From contig OX465112.1 in the NCBI GenBank assembly GCA_949987565.1, positions 16,508,970 through 16,572,969 of the forward strand: 64,000 nucleotides of DNA, written 5' to 3'. The notes below the pieces were generated by a model. It was given only the letters and a program-made list of their open reading frames with translations. It did no database searches and was not told the DNA's origin. Made by a program: the position numbers and the translations under genes. Below are positions 1-13,440 of this stretch, piece after piece; within the stretch, counting starts at the first letter, position 1, and each line of letters begins with the position of its first letter. The DNA is from Luidia sarsii. Its lineage: Eukaryota > Echinodermata > Asteroidea > Paxillosida > Luidiidae.

Positions 1-378
1 AAAGGCAGAGGAAGAGGCAGAGGCAGAGGCAGAGGCAGATGCAGAGGCAGAGGCAGAGGGAAAGGGAGAGGCAGAGGCAGAGGCAGAAGGAAAGGCAGAG
101 GAAGAGGCAGAGGCAGAGGCAGAGGCAGAGGCAGAGGCAGAGGCAGAGGCAGAGGCAGAGGCAGAAGCAGAGGCAGAGGCAGAGGCAGAGGCAGAGGCAG
201 AGGCAGAGGCAGAGGCAGAGGCAGAGGCAGAGACAGAAGCAGAGGCAGAGGCAAAGGGAAAGGGAGACGCAGAGGCAGAGGGAAAGGCAGAGGCAGAGGC
301 AGAAGCAGAGGCAGAGGCAGAGGCAAAGGCAGAGGCAGAGGCAGAGGCAGAGGCAGAGGCAGAGGCAGAGGCAGAGAT
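1..378. repeat. AGAGGC hexanucleotide microsatellite
   Basis: Nearly uninterrupted AGAGGC units with occasional AGAAGC and AAAGGG variants, starting at the window edge. The same unit recurs at 13,030-13,438 and 13,816-15,835. Confidence 0.97.
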
Positions 379-729
379 CGGCAAACCGAGCAGCGCTTTA
401 AGAATGTAATAAATTGACGACGTTCAAGAACTCCCGTCCCCCCGTCGCGGTCTGATTAAGTCGGCGATAAATTGTCAAGGTACAAAAAATACCAAATGGG
501 GCGAGGCGATTCTCTCTGTTGCAAACCCAGCTCCTGCGACGTGGTTTTGTCTCTACACTCCTCGAGGAAGCCCAACCCCCTCTTCCCCTATCGGCAGAAG
601 TATTCGCCCACGTGAATATTTTATGAACGACCACAATGGTGAAGCCATTACCGGTAATTGAGTTACATGTTCGCCAGAATCGGCTCACTGGCCGATCATT
701 TTACCGTGCAACCGACCATCATTCAACAA
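379..729. other. Unique spacer, no gene seen
   Basis: Mixed-composition sequence between two arrays. The frames here are short and resemble no known family. Confidence 0.6.
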
Positions 730-3700
730 GGGGACGAGAGGCCCCACTAGCCCACCAACCGGCCTACCAACCGACCAACGAACGACCAACCAGCCGACCA
801 ACGACCGACCAACCAGCCGACCAACGACCAACAAGCCAGCCAACCGACCAACCAGCCTACCACCCGACCAACCAACCGACCAACCGGCCTACCTACCGAC
901 CAACGAACGACCAACCAGCCGACCAACCAGCCGACCAACGACCGACAAGCCAGCCAACTGACGCTACCAACCAGCCCACCAACCAGCCCACCACCCGACC
1001 AACGAACGACCAACCAGCCGACCAACGACCGACAAGCCAGCCAACCGACCAACCAGCCCACCACCCGACCAACGAACTACCAACCAGCCGGCCAACGACC
1101 GACAAGCCAGCCAACCGACCAACCAGCCTACCTACCGACCAACGAACGACCAACCAGCCGATCAACGACCGACAATCCAGCCAACCGACCAACCAGCCTA
1201 CCATTCGAACAACGAACTACCAACCAGCCCACCAACCAGCCCACCACCCGACCAACGAACGACCAACCAGCCGACCAACGACCGACAAGCCAGCCAACCG
1301 ACCAACCAGCCTACCATCCGAACAACGAACTACCAACCAGCCCACCAACCAGCCCACCACCCGACCAACGAACGACCAACCAGCCGACCAACGACCGACA
1401 AGCCAGCCAACCGACCAACCAGCCCACCACCCGACCAACGAACGACCAACCAGCCGACCAACGACCGACAAGCCAGCCAACCAACCAACCAGCCTACCAC
1501 CCGACCAACGAACTACCAACCAACCGACCAACCGGCCCACCACCCGACCAACGAACTACCAACCAGCCGGCCAACGACCGACAAGCCAGCTAACCGACCA
1601 ACCAGCCTACCATCCGAACAACGAACTACCAACCAGCCGACCAACCGGCCTACCTACCGACAAGCCAGCCAACCGACCGGCCTACCCGACCGACCAACGA
1701 CCGACAAACGATCGACAAACCAGCCGATCAACGACCGACAATCCAGCCAACCGACCAACTAGCCTACCACCCGACCAACGAACGACCAACCAGCCGACCA
1801 ACCGGCCTACCTACCGACCAACGAACGACCAACCAGCCGATCAACGACCGACAAGCCAGCCAACCGACCAACCAGCCTACCACCCCGACCAACGAACGAC
1901 CAACCAACCGACCAACGACCGACAAGCCAGCCAACCGACCAACCGGCCTACCTACCGACCAACGAACGACCAACCAGCCGATCAACGACCGACAAGCCAG
2001 CCAACCGACCAACCGGCCTACCAACCGACCAACGAACGACCAACCAGCCGATCAACGACTGACAATCCAGCCAACCGACCAACCGGCCTAACCTACCGAC
2101 CAACGAACGACCAACCAGCCGACCAACGACCGACAATCCAGCCAACCGACCAACCGGCCTACCACCCGACCAACGAACGACCAACCAGCCGATCAACGAC
2201 CGACAAGCCAGCCAACCGACCAACCGGCCTACCTACCGACCAACGAACTACCAACCAACCGACCAACGACCGACAAACGATCGACAAACCAGCCGATCAA
2301 CGACCGACAATCCAGCCAACCGACCAACTAGCCTACCACCCGACCAACGAACGACCAACCAGCCGACGAACCGGCCTACCAACCGACCAACGAACGACCA
2401 ACCAGCCGATCAACGACCGACAATCCAGCCAACCGACCAACCGGCCTACCTACCGACCAACGAACGACCAACCATCCGACCAACGACCGACAATCCAGCC
2501 AACCGACCAACCGGCCTACCACCCGACCAACGAACGACCAACCAGCCGACCAACCGGCCTACCTACCGACCAACGAACGACCAACCAGCCGACCAACGAC
2601 CGACAATCCAGCCAACCGACCAACCAGCCTACCACCCGACCAACGAACGACCAACCAGCCGACCAACGACCGACAATCCAGCCAACCGACCAACCAGCCT
2701 ACCTACCGACCAACGAACGACCAACCAGCCGATCAACGACCGACAATCCAGCCAACCGACCAACCAGCCTACCAACCGACCAACGAATGACCAACCAACC
2801 GACCAACCGGCCTACCTACCGACCAACGAACGACCAACCAGCCGACCAACGACCGACAATCCAGCCAACCGACCAACTAGCCTACCACCCGACCAACGAA
2901 CGACCAACCAGCCGACCAACCGGCCTACCAACCGACCAACGAACGACCAACCAGCCGATCAACGACCGACAATCCAGCCAACCGACCAACCGGCCTACCT
3001 ACCGACCAACGAACGACCAACCATCCGACCAACGACCGACAATCCAGCCAACCGACCAACCGGCCTACCACCCGACCAACGAACGACCAACCAGCCGACC
3101 AACCGGCCTACCTACCGACCAACGAACGACCAACCAGCCGACCAACGACCGACAATCCAGCCAACCGACCAACCAGCCTACCACCCGACCAACGAACGAC
3201 CAACCAGCCGACCAACGACCGACAATCCAGCCAACCGACCAACCAGCCTACCTACCGACCAACGAACGACCAACCAGCCGATCAACGACCGACAATCCAG
3301 CCAACCGACCAACCAGCCTACCAACCGACCAACGAATGACCAACCAACCGACCAACCGGCCTACCTACCGACCAACGAACGACCAACCAGCCGACCAACG
3401 ACCGACAATCCAGCCAACCGACCGACCGACCTACCAACCGACCAACGACCGACAAACCAGAAGACCGACCGACAAACGACCGACAAACCAGAAGACCGAC
3501 CGACAAACTTGAAGACCGACCGGCAAACGACCGACAAACCAGAAGACCGACATACAATCGACCGACAAACCAGCCGACAAACCGGCCTACATACCGACCA
3601 ACGACCGACAAACCAGAAGACCGACCGACAAACGATCGACAAACCAGCCGACCAACCAGCCTCCCAACCGGACCAACGACCGACAACCAGAAGACTGACC

Positions 3701-3905
3701 GACAAACGACCGACAAACCAGCCGACCGACTGGCCTCCCCACTGACCAACGACCGACAAACCAGAAGACCGACCGCAAACCAGCAGACCAACCGGCCTCC
3801 CAACCGACCAACGACCGACATTCCAGCAGACCGATCGGCCTACCAACCGACCAACGACCGACAAACCATCCACCCGATCCAACGATCGACCAACCGACCG
3901 ACGAA
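730..3905. repeat. 3.2-kb CCAAC/CGACC satellite array
   Basis: The array is built from tetranucleotide-like blocks (CAAC, CGAC, CAGC, CTAC) arranged in longer units such as 'GACCAACGAACGACCAAC'. From about 3,426 it changes to a variant rich in GACAAACCAGAAGACCGACC. A 958-codon plus-strand frame spans 636-3,512, but T is so rare on this strand that stop codons hardly occur, so the frame is a composition effect. Confidence 0.96.
2328..3425. repeat. Two tandem 549-bp higher-order units in the satellite
   Basis: The block from 2,328 (CTAGCCTACC) to 2,876 is repeated at 2,877-3,425. By eye I find one difference (GACGAACC against GACCAACC near 2,366). Confidence 0.9.
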
Positions 3906-4560
3906 CAAACACCCAACTGACATCATACAAATCTTAAATACATGCACGTACAAGGGAAATTGTAACCTCACTGTCAACAAGTATATTCCGAGCCTAAAAG
4001 AAATGCTGTGTAGTTATTCGTGCCAAAAAAGTCGGCCCTAATCATTCACGGATCAATTTCAGCGTCATTTACCGATAAGCGTGCTGAATCGACATCCCCA
4101 GCCCGACACAGCCGCGAAACTACGGCACGAAACGCGGTACGATGGAGGAACCGCCAATCTAGTCAACGGCAGTGGCACCTTCAAAAGAGATCGTGGCGAC
4201 CGAAGGCCCCTATCGCTGATGTGCTTACCTTTCAATCCCGATCAGTCGACGGTGGCCTACCGCAGCGCACGACCGTCATCAGGCGAGAGAAAAGAACGAA
4301 CTAGAAGGGGTCGCACGAGAAGGGGGGAAACAACATCAACCCCACCACAGCGGCACTCCCGTCGACGAACGCACGCCGACTTCTTTAGGCGGTGTTGTCG
4401 GTTGTTCTTTTCTTTTTCAGGTTGTGTGTTTAATCACTGCTGAACTCCAAATGACTCTCCACGCACCCCCGACAGAAATTGCGGAAAGAGAACTCAGGGG
4501 TGACGGGACTGATCCATCCGTCCGCTCACTGACACCGGGGTAGCCTTGTTGACTATTGAA
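3906..4560. other. Unique stretch, no gene seen
   Basis: Moderate GC, with short overlapping frames (for example 4,020-4,304) that show no domain or recognizable similarity. Confidence 0.5.
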
Positions 4561-4905
4561 CTCCTCCTCTTCACGCAGCTTTCTCCTCCTCCTCCTTCTC
4601 CTCCGTCTTCGTCTTCGTCTTCTTCGTCTTCTTGCTTCTCCCTCTCTTCGTCTCCACTCGGCCGGGCGATATAATATTACACAACTGTCGGGCGTACCTC
4701 CGTTCTTATATAGGGGCCGGCGGTCGCTGGCGACGGAGGCTCGAGATTGGCAGCGAACTGGACCCGCTGACATCCGCGTACAGATGACTGCATCGTTCGT
4801 TGGTCGGGGGAGTCGGGGGGTTGTGGGAGGAGGAGGAGGAGGAGGAGGAGGAGGAGGAGGTGGGGCGGGGAGAGGAGGAGGAGGCAGTGGGGGGGGGGGG
4901 GTGAC
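4561..4905. repeat. Trinucleotide and purine-rich low-complexity tracts
   Basis: CTCCTT/CTTCGT units at 4,561-4,650 and a GGA run at about 4,828-4,880 followed by G-runs near 4,891-4,902. Confidence 0.85.
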
Positions 4906-5098
4906 CCGGTGTTTCGGCACCGCCACCGCCTCCTTGCCAAGGTGACTCGGCTTGCTCGATATTGTCATACATGATTTTCACACCATCTGCTCCGCTGTCA
5001 CTACAGGTACAAAACAGCTGCTTCTTTTCTCCCTCCCTCGCTCTCTCCCTGCCTATCCCTCCCTCCCCTACCCCCCTCTCTCTCTCTTTCACTTTCTG

Positions 5099-5339
5099 AC
5101 GCCCGAGTCTGTCCGGTCTTTTGATTGGCCGGGGGGAAGAAACACGTGACCTGCCTCCCCTCTGTCATATTCCGTCTCTGTTTCTGTCCATCTCTGTCTC
5201 TCTCCACTTTCTCTCCCACTCTCTACCCCTCTTTCTCAACCTCTACCTCTCTCTCAAACTATCCGGGGGGGGGCTACCCCCTTCCACCTCTGTCTCTGTA
5301 CCACCACCCCTGTCTCTCTACTTCTCTTTCTCTACCCCC

Positions 5340-5350
<11 letters not shown>
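5099..5350 (+). repeat. Dispersed CT-rich repeat, copy 1 (with CCAAT and CACGTG motifs)
   Basis: It starts GACGCCCGAG, has inverted CCAAT (ATTGG, 5,124-5,128) and CACGTGAC (5,143-5,150), then a CT-rich body with 'CTATCCGG'. It aligns with 9,088-9,375. A pure TC run follows at 5,345-5,391. Confidence 0.85.
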
Positions 5351-5395
<45 letters not shown>

Positions 5396-5420
5396 GTCAA
5401 CCCCTCTCTTTCCCTCCCTC

Positions 5421-7290
5421 TCAACCTCTCAGAAGGGCCCCCAGCTCTCTTTAGATGGTCTTTTGAAGCCTGCGTATTGTTTACCTGGACCCTTTTGTGA
5501 TGAGCTGCTCGACTCCCGTTACGAATCCAGCACCGAAGCTATGCACGGGTTGAAGGGATGGGTGGAGGGAGGGAGGGAGGGGGTGATGGGGGTTGAGGGG
5601 GGGGGGGGTCGCACAGAGGCTTCGAAGGGGAAAACGCTGCCAAGTTCACGGTAGGACACGCAAGGGGAAGGTCAGCCAGAGGACAGGCAAGTCGAGAGCC
5701 CGAGCGTAATAATAACTTCGCGCCTTCGGGGGATTGGGAAAAGTGACGAGTAAAAAAAAAAAAAGGAAAAAAGGTTCAGGCACTCTCGGGTCTGAGAAAA
5801 GGAAAAGAAAAATTAACATGACAACGCCCCACCGTCTCCAAGGGAACATAATTCGTTCGTATTTCGTTTCTCCACTCCCAGGAGAAACCCGGGGCGGGTG
5901 TTTCTCTTTTATTATTCCAATTGCAACAAAGCGTCGCGAATTGACTGATCTGTAACGCGGGAATAAACATCGCCCCATGCGAGGGGGGGGGGGCAGGTGG
6001 AGAGGAACACGGGTGACGGGACGGTTCGCCGTTCGACTCCAAAAAAAAATCAACAACAACCCCAAAAACAACTCGATTCTGCGAAGAAGTTGAACATCTG
6101 GTTGGAGTTTGTTTCCGCATTCTGTTCCGTTAGATTCAACGCCCGCTCGCGTCTATTTCATTTCGGGTCTGGCGCGTTTGTCAATCGTTCGGTAAGACAT
6201 TGTTTAAAAGAAAAAAAAACCCAGTTCGCTGTCATACGTACGGTGATGGAGTGGTGTTGATAGCACTCCAACCCCCACCCCCCCCCCCAAGCTTGTTTTT
6301 TGTGGCTTTTCTGCCACTTCAGCGAAGCGGGAACAGCTATGTTTTGGTTCTGATTTTTGTTCTTCCTCTTCTTCTTCTTCTTCTTCTTGGTCCAAAATGT
6401 CATAGACAAAGCACAGGGAACATCCTGCGTTTGTTACGTTCGGTAAAGAGGTTAATAAACAAAAACAACTCGATTTCAGGCATAAGGTGACGGAATGGTG
6501 TTGATAGTATTTCAACCTCCCCCACCCCTCTAGCTTTATTTAAGATTATTTTTTATTTTAAACGTGGGAATCTTTCCCCTCACGTCACGGAGGGCGACTG
6601 CATGGGTTTTTCTGTGACAGCGCGCGCAGAACCCACGCACAGAAGACAGCGCTTAATCGGACCGAGCGTCCACCGAAAAGAACTGCCAAATCACCGAGCA
6701 GCAGAAGTGTGCCAGTTGAAGGTAGCGGCCCGCAAACAACCGCGTAACTCCCGAGGTCAGAGGCGTGCAAGCGATGTTTGGAGTTTACAAGAGATATAAT
6801 TATCTGCTGTCGCATCAGAGAGCTGGCTACGTTGGAGAACGGCCTTCCTGTCATCTCGACGCCGTTTGCTTTATCAGACTTGTCTCCCGCTGTCCCGTGA
6901 TAACGGTGACGTCAAGTCGAGACCCATTTAGTCCGAATCATGCTTGGGCACAGTCTAATTAACATTTTTATCTGGGGGTAGAGAGTCCTCCCCTGTCCTC
7001 TTATATGGTACCCTTATCGTGTTTGTTTTGTCTGCAAAAATATACAGATATAGCTTTTTGTATCTATCTTGCACCAAGCCCCAAAGCGATGGATAGTGTG
7101 TGATGTTATTACTCGTTGGGTCAATATTTTCAATGTCGGGTACGTGCATAGTTACAAGATAGTTACTAGTGTGGATACAGTGAGGCCCCAATGCTCTTTT
7201 CGTGGCCCGGTCATCAACATCAATGCTTGATACCACAGTCTACGAAAATCACTCTCGATAAGATGGCGTTTAGGCGTCGTTGTCGATGTT
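5421..7290. other. Mixed unique sequence, no gene seen
   Basis: It contains A-runs, a CTT run (6,362-6,390) and two related 60-bp segments at about 6,230 and 6,487 (both GATAG near CTCCAACC/TTCAACC). A CRE octamer TGACGTCA lies at 6,907-6,914. No coding evidence. Confidence 0.55.
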
Positions 7291-7349
7291 GGTACTGATT
7301 GGTCGGCTGGTTATTTAGTTGCTATAGATTGTGATTTGGTTTTATGGAT

Positions 7350-8090
7350 GGGTAAATTTGTAGGTTGGTTGGCTGGCTGGTTGACTAGCTGGCTGGTTAG
7401 AAGGTTGGACGGCTGCCTGGGCCAGCCTGGCTGACTGACTGGCTGGTTTATTGGATGAGTGGTTTGTTGGTTGGCATGGTTGGCTGGTTGGCTGGTTGGC
7501 TTGTTGGCTAGCTGACTGACTGACTCTTTATAGTTGGCTGACGGGTTGGTTGGCTGGTTGGCTGGTTGGCTGGGTTTTTGGTTGGCATGGTTGGATGGTT
7601 GCATTTTGGCTGGTTGGCTTTTTGGTTGGCTGGCTGGCTGGCTGGCTGGCTGGTTGGCTGGCTGGATGGCTGGCTGGCTGGTTGGCTGGCTGGTTGGCTG
7701 GCTGGTTGGCTGGCTGGTTGGCTGGCTGGTTGGCTGGTTGGCTGGCTGGTTGGCTTTTTGGTTGGCTGGCTGGCTGGCTGGATGGCTGGCTGGCTGGTTG
7801 GCTGGCTGGTTGGTTGGCTGGCTGGTTGGCTGGCTGGTAGGCTGGCTGGTTGGCTTTTTGGTTGGCTGGTTGGCTGGTTGGCTGGTTGGCTGGTTGGCTG
7901 GTTGGCTTTTTGGTTGGCTGGATGGCTGGCTGGTTGGCTGGCTGGTTGGCTGGCTGGTTGGCTGGCTGGCTGGTTGGCTGGCTGGTTGGCTTTTTGGTTG
8001 GCTTGTTGGCTGGCTGACTTTTTGGCTGGTTGGCTTTTTGGCTGGTTGGCTGGCTGGCTGGTTGGCTGGCTGATGGAGTGGCTGTGTTGG
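7350..8090. repeat. GGCTGGTTGGCT minisatellite
   Basis: Tandem 4- and 8-bp blocks GGCT/GGTT with regular GGCTTTTTGGTT interruptions. All three plus-strand frames stay open for long distances (Trp/Leu/Gly repeats), as expected from the unit. Confidence 0.95.
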
Positions 8091-8560
8091 TTGATTTCTG
8101 TGTTACTTGCCTGGGCGTTTGTTTGGCCGGATGGCCGATGGGTTATGCGTGGCTGTGCTAATGAATGGATGACTGACTTGCTCCATGCGATCTATTTTCG
8201 ATCCTACATAATACAGCAGCTCCTTCTCAAGGACGAAACAGACAGTACGAGAACAATATACGAGATGGATGGCAGAAGATGAACAAAGCAGGAAAGCTGG
8301 TAGACAAATGGAAGGGCGAGCAGTGTGGAAGTGATTCGAGGAAAGATCTCGAGGGACAGAAATCAATGGTGCATGGGCACGGCAATAATTCCTAGTAAAC
8401 CTAAATTCTTAGCAAGTCGGTTAACTAACTGGTTAGATACCAGTATGGGTTTGCTGGACTGCTCGACGCGTGTTAGGCTACTCGACAGTAGAGTGCGCGG
8501 ATCTATGAAGCAATGTGAACCTTTTGAGGATGAGGCCGGCGATAACCCATCTATTATCCT
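8091..8560. other. Unique spacer, no gene seen
   Basis: Ordinary composition between the GGCT array and the CT-rich tract; no supported frame. Confidence 0.55.
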
Positions 8561-8564
8561 ACTT

Positions 8565-9078
<514 letters not shown>

Positions 9079-9087
9079 ACACTTGCT

Positions 9088-9375
9088 GACGCCCGAGCCT
9101 GCCCGGTCTTTTGATTGGCCGGGGGAAGAAACACGTGACCTTCCTCATTTCTGTCTCTGTCTTTCCGTCTCTGTGCCCTTCCGTCTCTCTGTCTCTGCCT
9201 CTGTTATCTCTCTCCCTATCTCTCTCACTCTCTACTCTCTTTCTTAAACTCTTTCTATACCTCTCTCTCTCTCAACCTATCCGGAGGAGCCTATCCCCCT
9301 CCAACCTATGTCTCTATACCGTCCCCCTCTCTCTACCTCTCTTCCTCCACCCCCTCTCACTCGCTCTGTCGCTCT
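9088..9375 (+). repeat. Dispersed CT-rich repeat, copy 2
   Basis: Same order as 5,099-5,350: GACGCCCGAG, ATTGG (9,114-9,118), CACGTGAC (9,132-9,139), CT-rich body and 'CTATCCGGAGGAGCC'. A third, partial copy begins with the same CTATCCGGAGGAGCC at about 9,866. Confidence 0.85.
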
Positions 9376-9410
9376 CTCTCCATCTCTCCCCCTCTCTCTC
9401 CATCTCTGCC

Positions 9411-9446
<36 letters not shown>

Positions 9447-9960
9447 CCTATCTCTCTCTGTCCCCCTCTCTCTCTCCCTATCTCACTCTCTGTCCCTCCC
9501 TCCCCCCTCTCTCTCCTCTCTCTCCATCTCTCCCCCTCTCTCTCCATCTCTGCCTCTCTCTCTCCCTCTCTCTCTCTCTCTCTCCCTATCTCTCTCTGTC
9601 CCCCTCTCTCTCTCCCTATCTCACTCTCTGTCCCTCCCTCCCCCCTCTCTCTCCTCTCTCTCTTTCTCTCTCTCTCTCAGCTGTCCCTCCCTCTCTCTCC
9701 CTCTCTTTCTCGTTGCTCTCTCCCTCTCTCTCCCTCTCTTTCTCGTTTCTCTCTCCCTCTCTCTCCCTCTCTCTCTTTCTCTCATCTGTCCCTCCCTCTC
9801 TCCCTCCTCTCTTTCTCTCTCTCTCTCTCCCTCTCTTTCTATCTCTTTCCTTCTACCTTTCTCCACCTATCCGGAGGAGCCTACCTCCTTCCTACCTCTG
9901 TCTCTTCTACCATCCCCTCTCTCTCTACCTCTTTTCCTCCACCCCTCGATCTCTCGCTCT
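9376..9960. repeat. CT-rich minisatellite with an internal duplication
   Basis: Blocks of CTCTCTCC, CTCCATCTCTGC and CCCTATCTC are repeated; the segment near 9,375-9,510 recurs at about 9,525-9,660. A partial copy of the dispersed CT-rich repeat closes the tract. Confidence 0.85.
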
Positions 9961-10755
9961 CCCCACCCCCCCCGCACATTCGCTTCAATCCTCTGACAAA
10001 CGGGCAGCTATTAACTGTCAAATCAATTCGGTCTTATGCGGAAGTCGTCGTCAACCATTGGCAGTTACGATCTCGGCCGAGGGAAGGAGGGGGTGGGGGG
10101 GGGTTCTCGGGGTGAAGTGAAGGGGGGGGGGTGATGCTTGCGGCCCAATATGACCCGACTGGCCCAGATTCAATGAACCGCTTCTGCGAATCAACAGATT
10201 ATTATTGGACGGTGGTTCATCTCTTCACCACCCCCCTAACACCATCCCCCAATCCACCATCTATGGGAATCATTAAGGGGGAAAGGTATAATTCGCTTTT
10301 CCGTTACAGACGACCTGGTGAATCACGTCGTAAACACATACATCGACAGGAATGGGAATCACAGGGAGACGGAATTACTCGATTTTTTTTCCCCTCCTCA
10401 CAACGTGGAATCTTTAGGAGGAGGAGGAGGAGGAGGAGGAGGAGGAGGAGGAGGAGGAGGAGGAGGAGGAGGAGGAGGAGGAGGGGGGGTGCTGCGAGAC
10501 TGTCGGAGGTTTATGAGAGGGAGGGGAACGTCGGGTAGGTGATTTGAATCATCTTGGGACCTGCGGTAGGGGGTTGGAGGAGAGGAGGGTGCTAGATTGG
10601 TTTGGAATGCGCTGGCTCGATCATATTACGGGCGAACCGGCCAAAATGCAATGGGTTGGAACTACAAGTTAACTGAGAGATGGGAATGGCTTGCGGTATG
10701 ATCGGGCAATCATTTATGTGACAAATTAAGGGGGAGGTTTGTGACAATTGTAAAC
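9961..10755. other. Spacer with a GGA trinucleotide run
   Basis: Pure GGA units occupy about 10,417-10,482. The rest is unique, with no gene seen. Confidence 0.7.
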
Positions 10756-11140
10756 ATGGGGGCATGTTGGTTCTGTGTGTGGTTTGGTTGGTTGTTTGGT
10801 TTTTGGTTGGTGTGTGGGGGATGGTTGGTTCGATGGTTTGTCTGTCGGATCATTGGTCGTCGTTGGTTTGTGTGTGGTTTGGTTGGTTGGTTGGTTGTTT
10901 GGTTGGTTGTTTGTTTGGTTGGTTGGTTGGTTGGTTGGTTGGTTGGTGTGTGGGGGATGGGTTGGTTCGATGGTTTGTCTGTCGGATCGTTGGTCGTCGT
11001 TGGTTTGTGTGTGGCGTGGGGAGTTAACGGATACGTCACGTGGTCGCTGGTTGGTTGATTGGTCGGTTGATTTGTTGGCTGTTTGGCTGACTGGATGCTT
11101 GATTTGATCTTTGGTTGGCTGGCTGCTTGCTGCCTTGCTA
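10756..11140. repeat. GGTTGGTT array
   Basis: GGTT blocks with two copies of a longer unit (GGTTCGATGGTTTGTCTGTC at about 10,826 and 10,964), each followed by GGATC-TTGGTCGTCGTTGG. Confidence 0.9.
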
Positions 11141-11874
11141 GGTTCATCGTTTGGTTGGGATCGTCTTTGCTAGGTTTTGTTCTTCTCTTAATAGGCCCCT
11201 CTGCCGTCGATAGCGGCTCAGTAGGCTCGGGCCAATTCGATCATGATCGCGGTCCTGGTCAGGTTGGTGTATCGCTGATTCCCTCGATAAGGCCATTTTT
11301 TCCCCCAACCGAGCAGCGGGCCTGTTGGCCAGGCGGGCGTCACGCTTTGCCCGCCAGAAATGTTCACCTGCCTCCACCGACCCGGCCCTCGGTGTCTGTC
11401 AGCTCGAACCGAACCCAATTTATTCGCTCCGCGAGTTCACCTGAAGTTTGACGTGTCAGATTCTATATCATCCCGTGCCCAGAAGGACTATATTTCAGGT
11501 AGATAATTGGCAGCGATCACATGACAGCCCCGCGAAGTAGGTTAGCATGCGTACACCCTGACCTGCGGGGTCACTTTCTCTTTCTCTGGCGAGTGCAGAG
11601 GACCACTGCCGTCAATCACGGTCGCATTAAAGGTGCCTTACCATCGGCAGAGGACGCGGGGACTTAAAGGGGCGATTCTGCCCTTGGAAGAGCTGAAAAT
11701 TGGCGGGTGGATTGTTCGATCATTGAGGTATTAACCATTTCTTGAACGACCGGCCAAAATTAATGATCGAACCATGCACCGATCGTCAATGTTGCTTTTT
11801 ACTTTTTAACAGAAATTCGTTGATACGCAATATTATCAGTGCAGATTCGCCAAACCACAGTAGAGTAGCCAAAG
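11141..11874. other. Unique spacer, no gene seen
   Basis: Mixed composition; several short frames without recognizable domains. Confidence 0.55.
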
Positions 11875-12815
11875 TGAGTCACCAAACACAGTTATGTTCA
11901 CTAGACCGAGGCAGAGTGACCAAACCGAGGCAGAGTGACCAAACCGAGGCAGAGTGACCAACCCGAGGCAGAAAGACCAAACCGAGGCAGAGTCACCGAA
12001 CTGAGAGGCAGTCACCAAACACAGGCAGTCACCAAACCGAGGCAGATTCACCAAACCGAGGCAATCACCAAACACCAAACCGGGGCGCAGAGTTACCAAA
12101 CACATTCACCAAACCGAGGCAGGTTCACCATACCGAGGTAGGTTCACCAAACCGAGGCAGGTTCACCAAACCGAGGCAGGTTCACCAAACCGAGGCAGGT
12201 TCACCAAACCGAGGCAGGCTCACCAAACCGAGGCAGGTTCACCAAACCGAGTCAGGTTCACCAAACCGAGGCAGGTTCACCAAACCGAGGCAGGTTCACC
12301 AAACCGAGGCAGGTTCACCAAACCGAGGCAGAGTCACCAAACTGAGAGGCAGAGTCACCAAACTGAGAGGCAGAGTCACCAGACCGAGGCAGAATCACCC
12401 GACCGAGGCAGGTTCACCAAACCGAGGCAGAGTCACCAAACCGAGGCAGGTTCACCAAACCGAGGCAGGTTCACCAAACCGAGGCAGGTTCACCAAACCG
12501 AGGCAGGTTCACTAAACTGAGGCAGAGTCACCAAACCGAGGCAGGTTCACCAAACCGAGGCAGGTTCACTAAACTGAGGCAGAGTCACCAAACCGAGGCA
12601 GAGTCACCAGACCGAGGCAGAATCACCATACCGAGGCAGAGTCACCAAACCGAGGCAGAGATACCAAACCGAGGCAGAGATACCAAACCGAGGCAGAGAT
12701 ACTAGACCGAGGCAGAGTGGCCGAACCGAGGCAGATTGACCAAACTGAGAGGCAAGGTCACCATGCACAGTCACCAAACCGAGGCAGAGTAGTCAAACAC
12801 AGGCAGAGTCACCGA
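11875..12815. repeat. 19-bp minisatellite CACCAAACCGAGGCAGGTT
   Basis: Around 45 copies, with variant endings AGAGT, AGATT, AGAGA and GGTT. Each unit contains GAGGCAG, the same heptamer that makes up the neighbouring AGAGGC arrays. Confidence 0.95.
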
Positions 12816-13029
12816 AAGTTTCGTCAACATAATTGTTCATCAACTTGCCCGTCGTGAGTTTGACAGGTCGGTTTGGCCGCATGGCAAGCTGTATCGCGTG
12901 CTAAGCGGATTTCGGGGTTCTTGGTTCTTCATATAAATGTGCCTCGGGCTTCGAATCTGGTCCAGTACCTTTCATTCCAAATCAAGATCTCGTTGAGAGA
13001 ACCCCCCACCCCTCCCCCTCAAAAAAAAT

Positions 13030-13273
13030 AGGCAGAGGCAGAGACAGAGACAGAGGCAGAGGCAGAGGCAGAGGCAGAGGCAGAGGCAGAGGCAGAGGCA
13101 GAGGCAGAGGCAGAGGCAGAGGCAGAGGCAGAGGCAGAGGCAGAGGCAGAGGCAGAGGCAGAGGCAGAGGCAGAGGCAGAGGCAGAGACAGAGACAGGGG
13201 CAGAGGCAGTGGCATAGGCAGAGGCAGAGGCAGGGGCATATAGGCATATGCAGGGGCAGAGGCAGAGGCAGAG

Positions 13274-13305
<32 letters not shown>

Positions 13306-13438
13306 AGGGGCAGAGGCAGAGGCAGAGGCAGAGGCAGAGGCAGTGGCAGAGGCAGGGGAAGGGGCAGGGGCAGAGGCAGGGGCAGAGGCAGAGGCAGGGG
13401 CATATAGGCCTATGCAGAGGCAGAGGCAGAGGCAGAAA
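13030..13438. repeat. AGAGGC hexanucleotide array (short)
   Basis: AGAGGC units with GGGGC variants and two GGGGCATATAGGC insertions (about 13,232 and 13,399). Confidence 0.96.
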
Positions 13439-13440
13439 AA

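Noticed and set aside
636..3512. 958-codon open frame, Pro/Thr/Asn/Gln-rich
   Set aside because: It lies wholly in a satellite whose plus strand is nearly free of T, so stops are rare by composition; no domain or start context.
7534..8282. Trp/Leu/Gly-rich frames
   Set aside because: All three plus-strand frames are open across the GGCTGGTT minisatellite; a repeat product, not a membrane protein.
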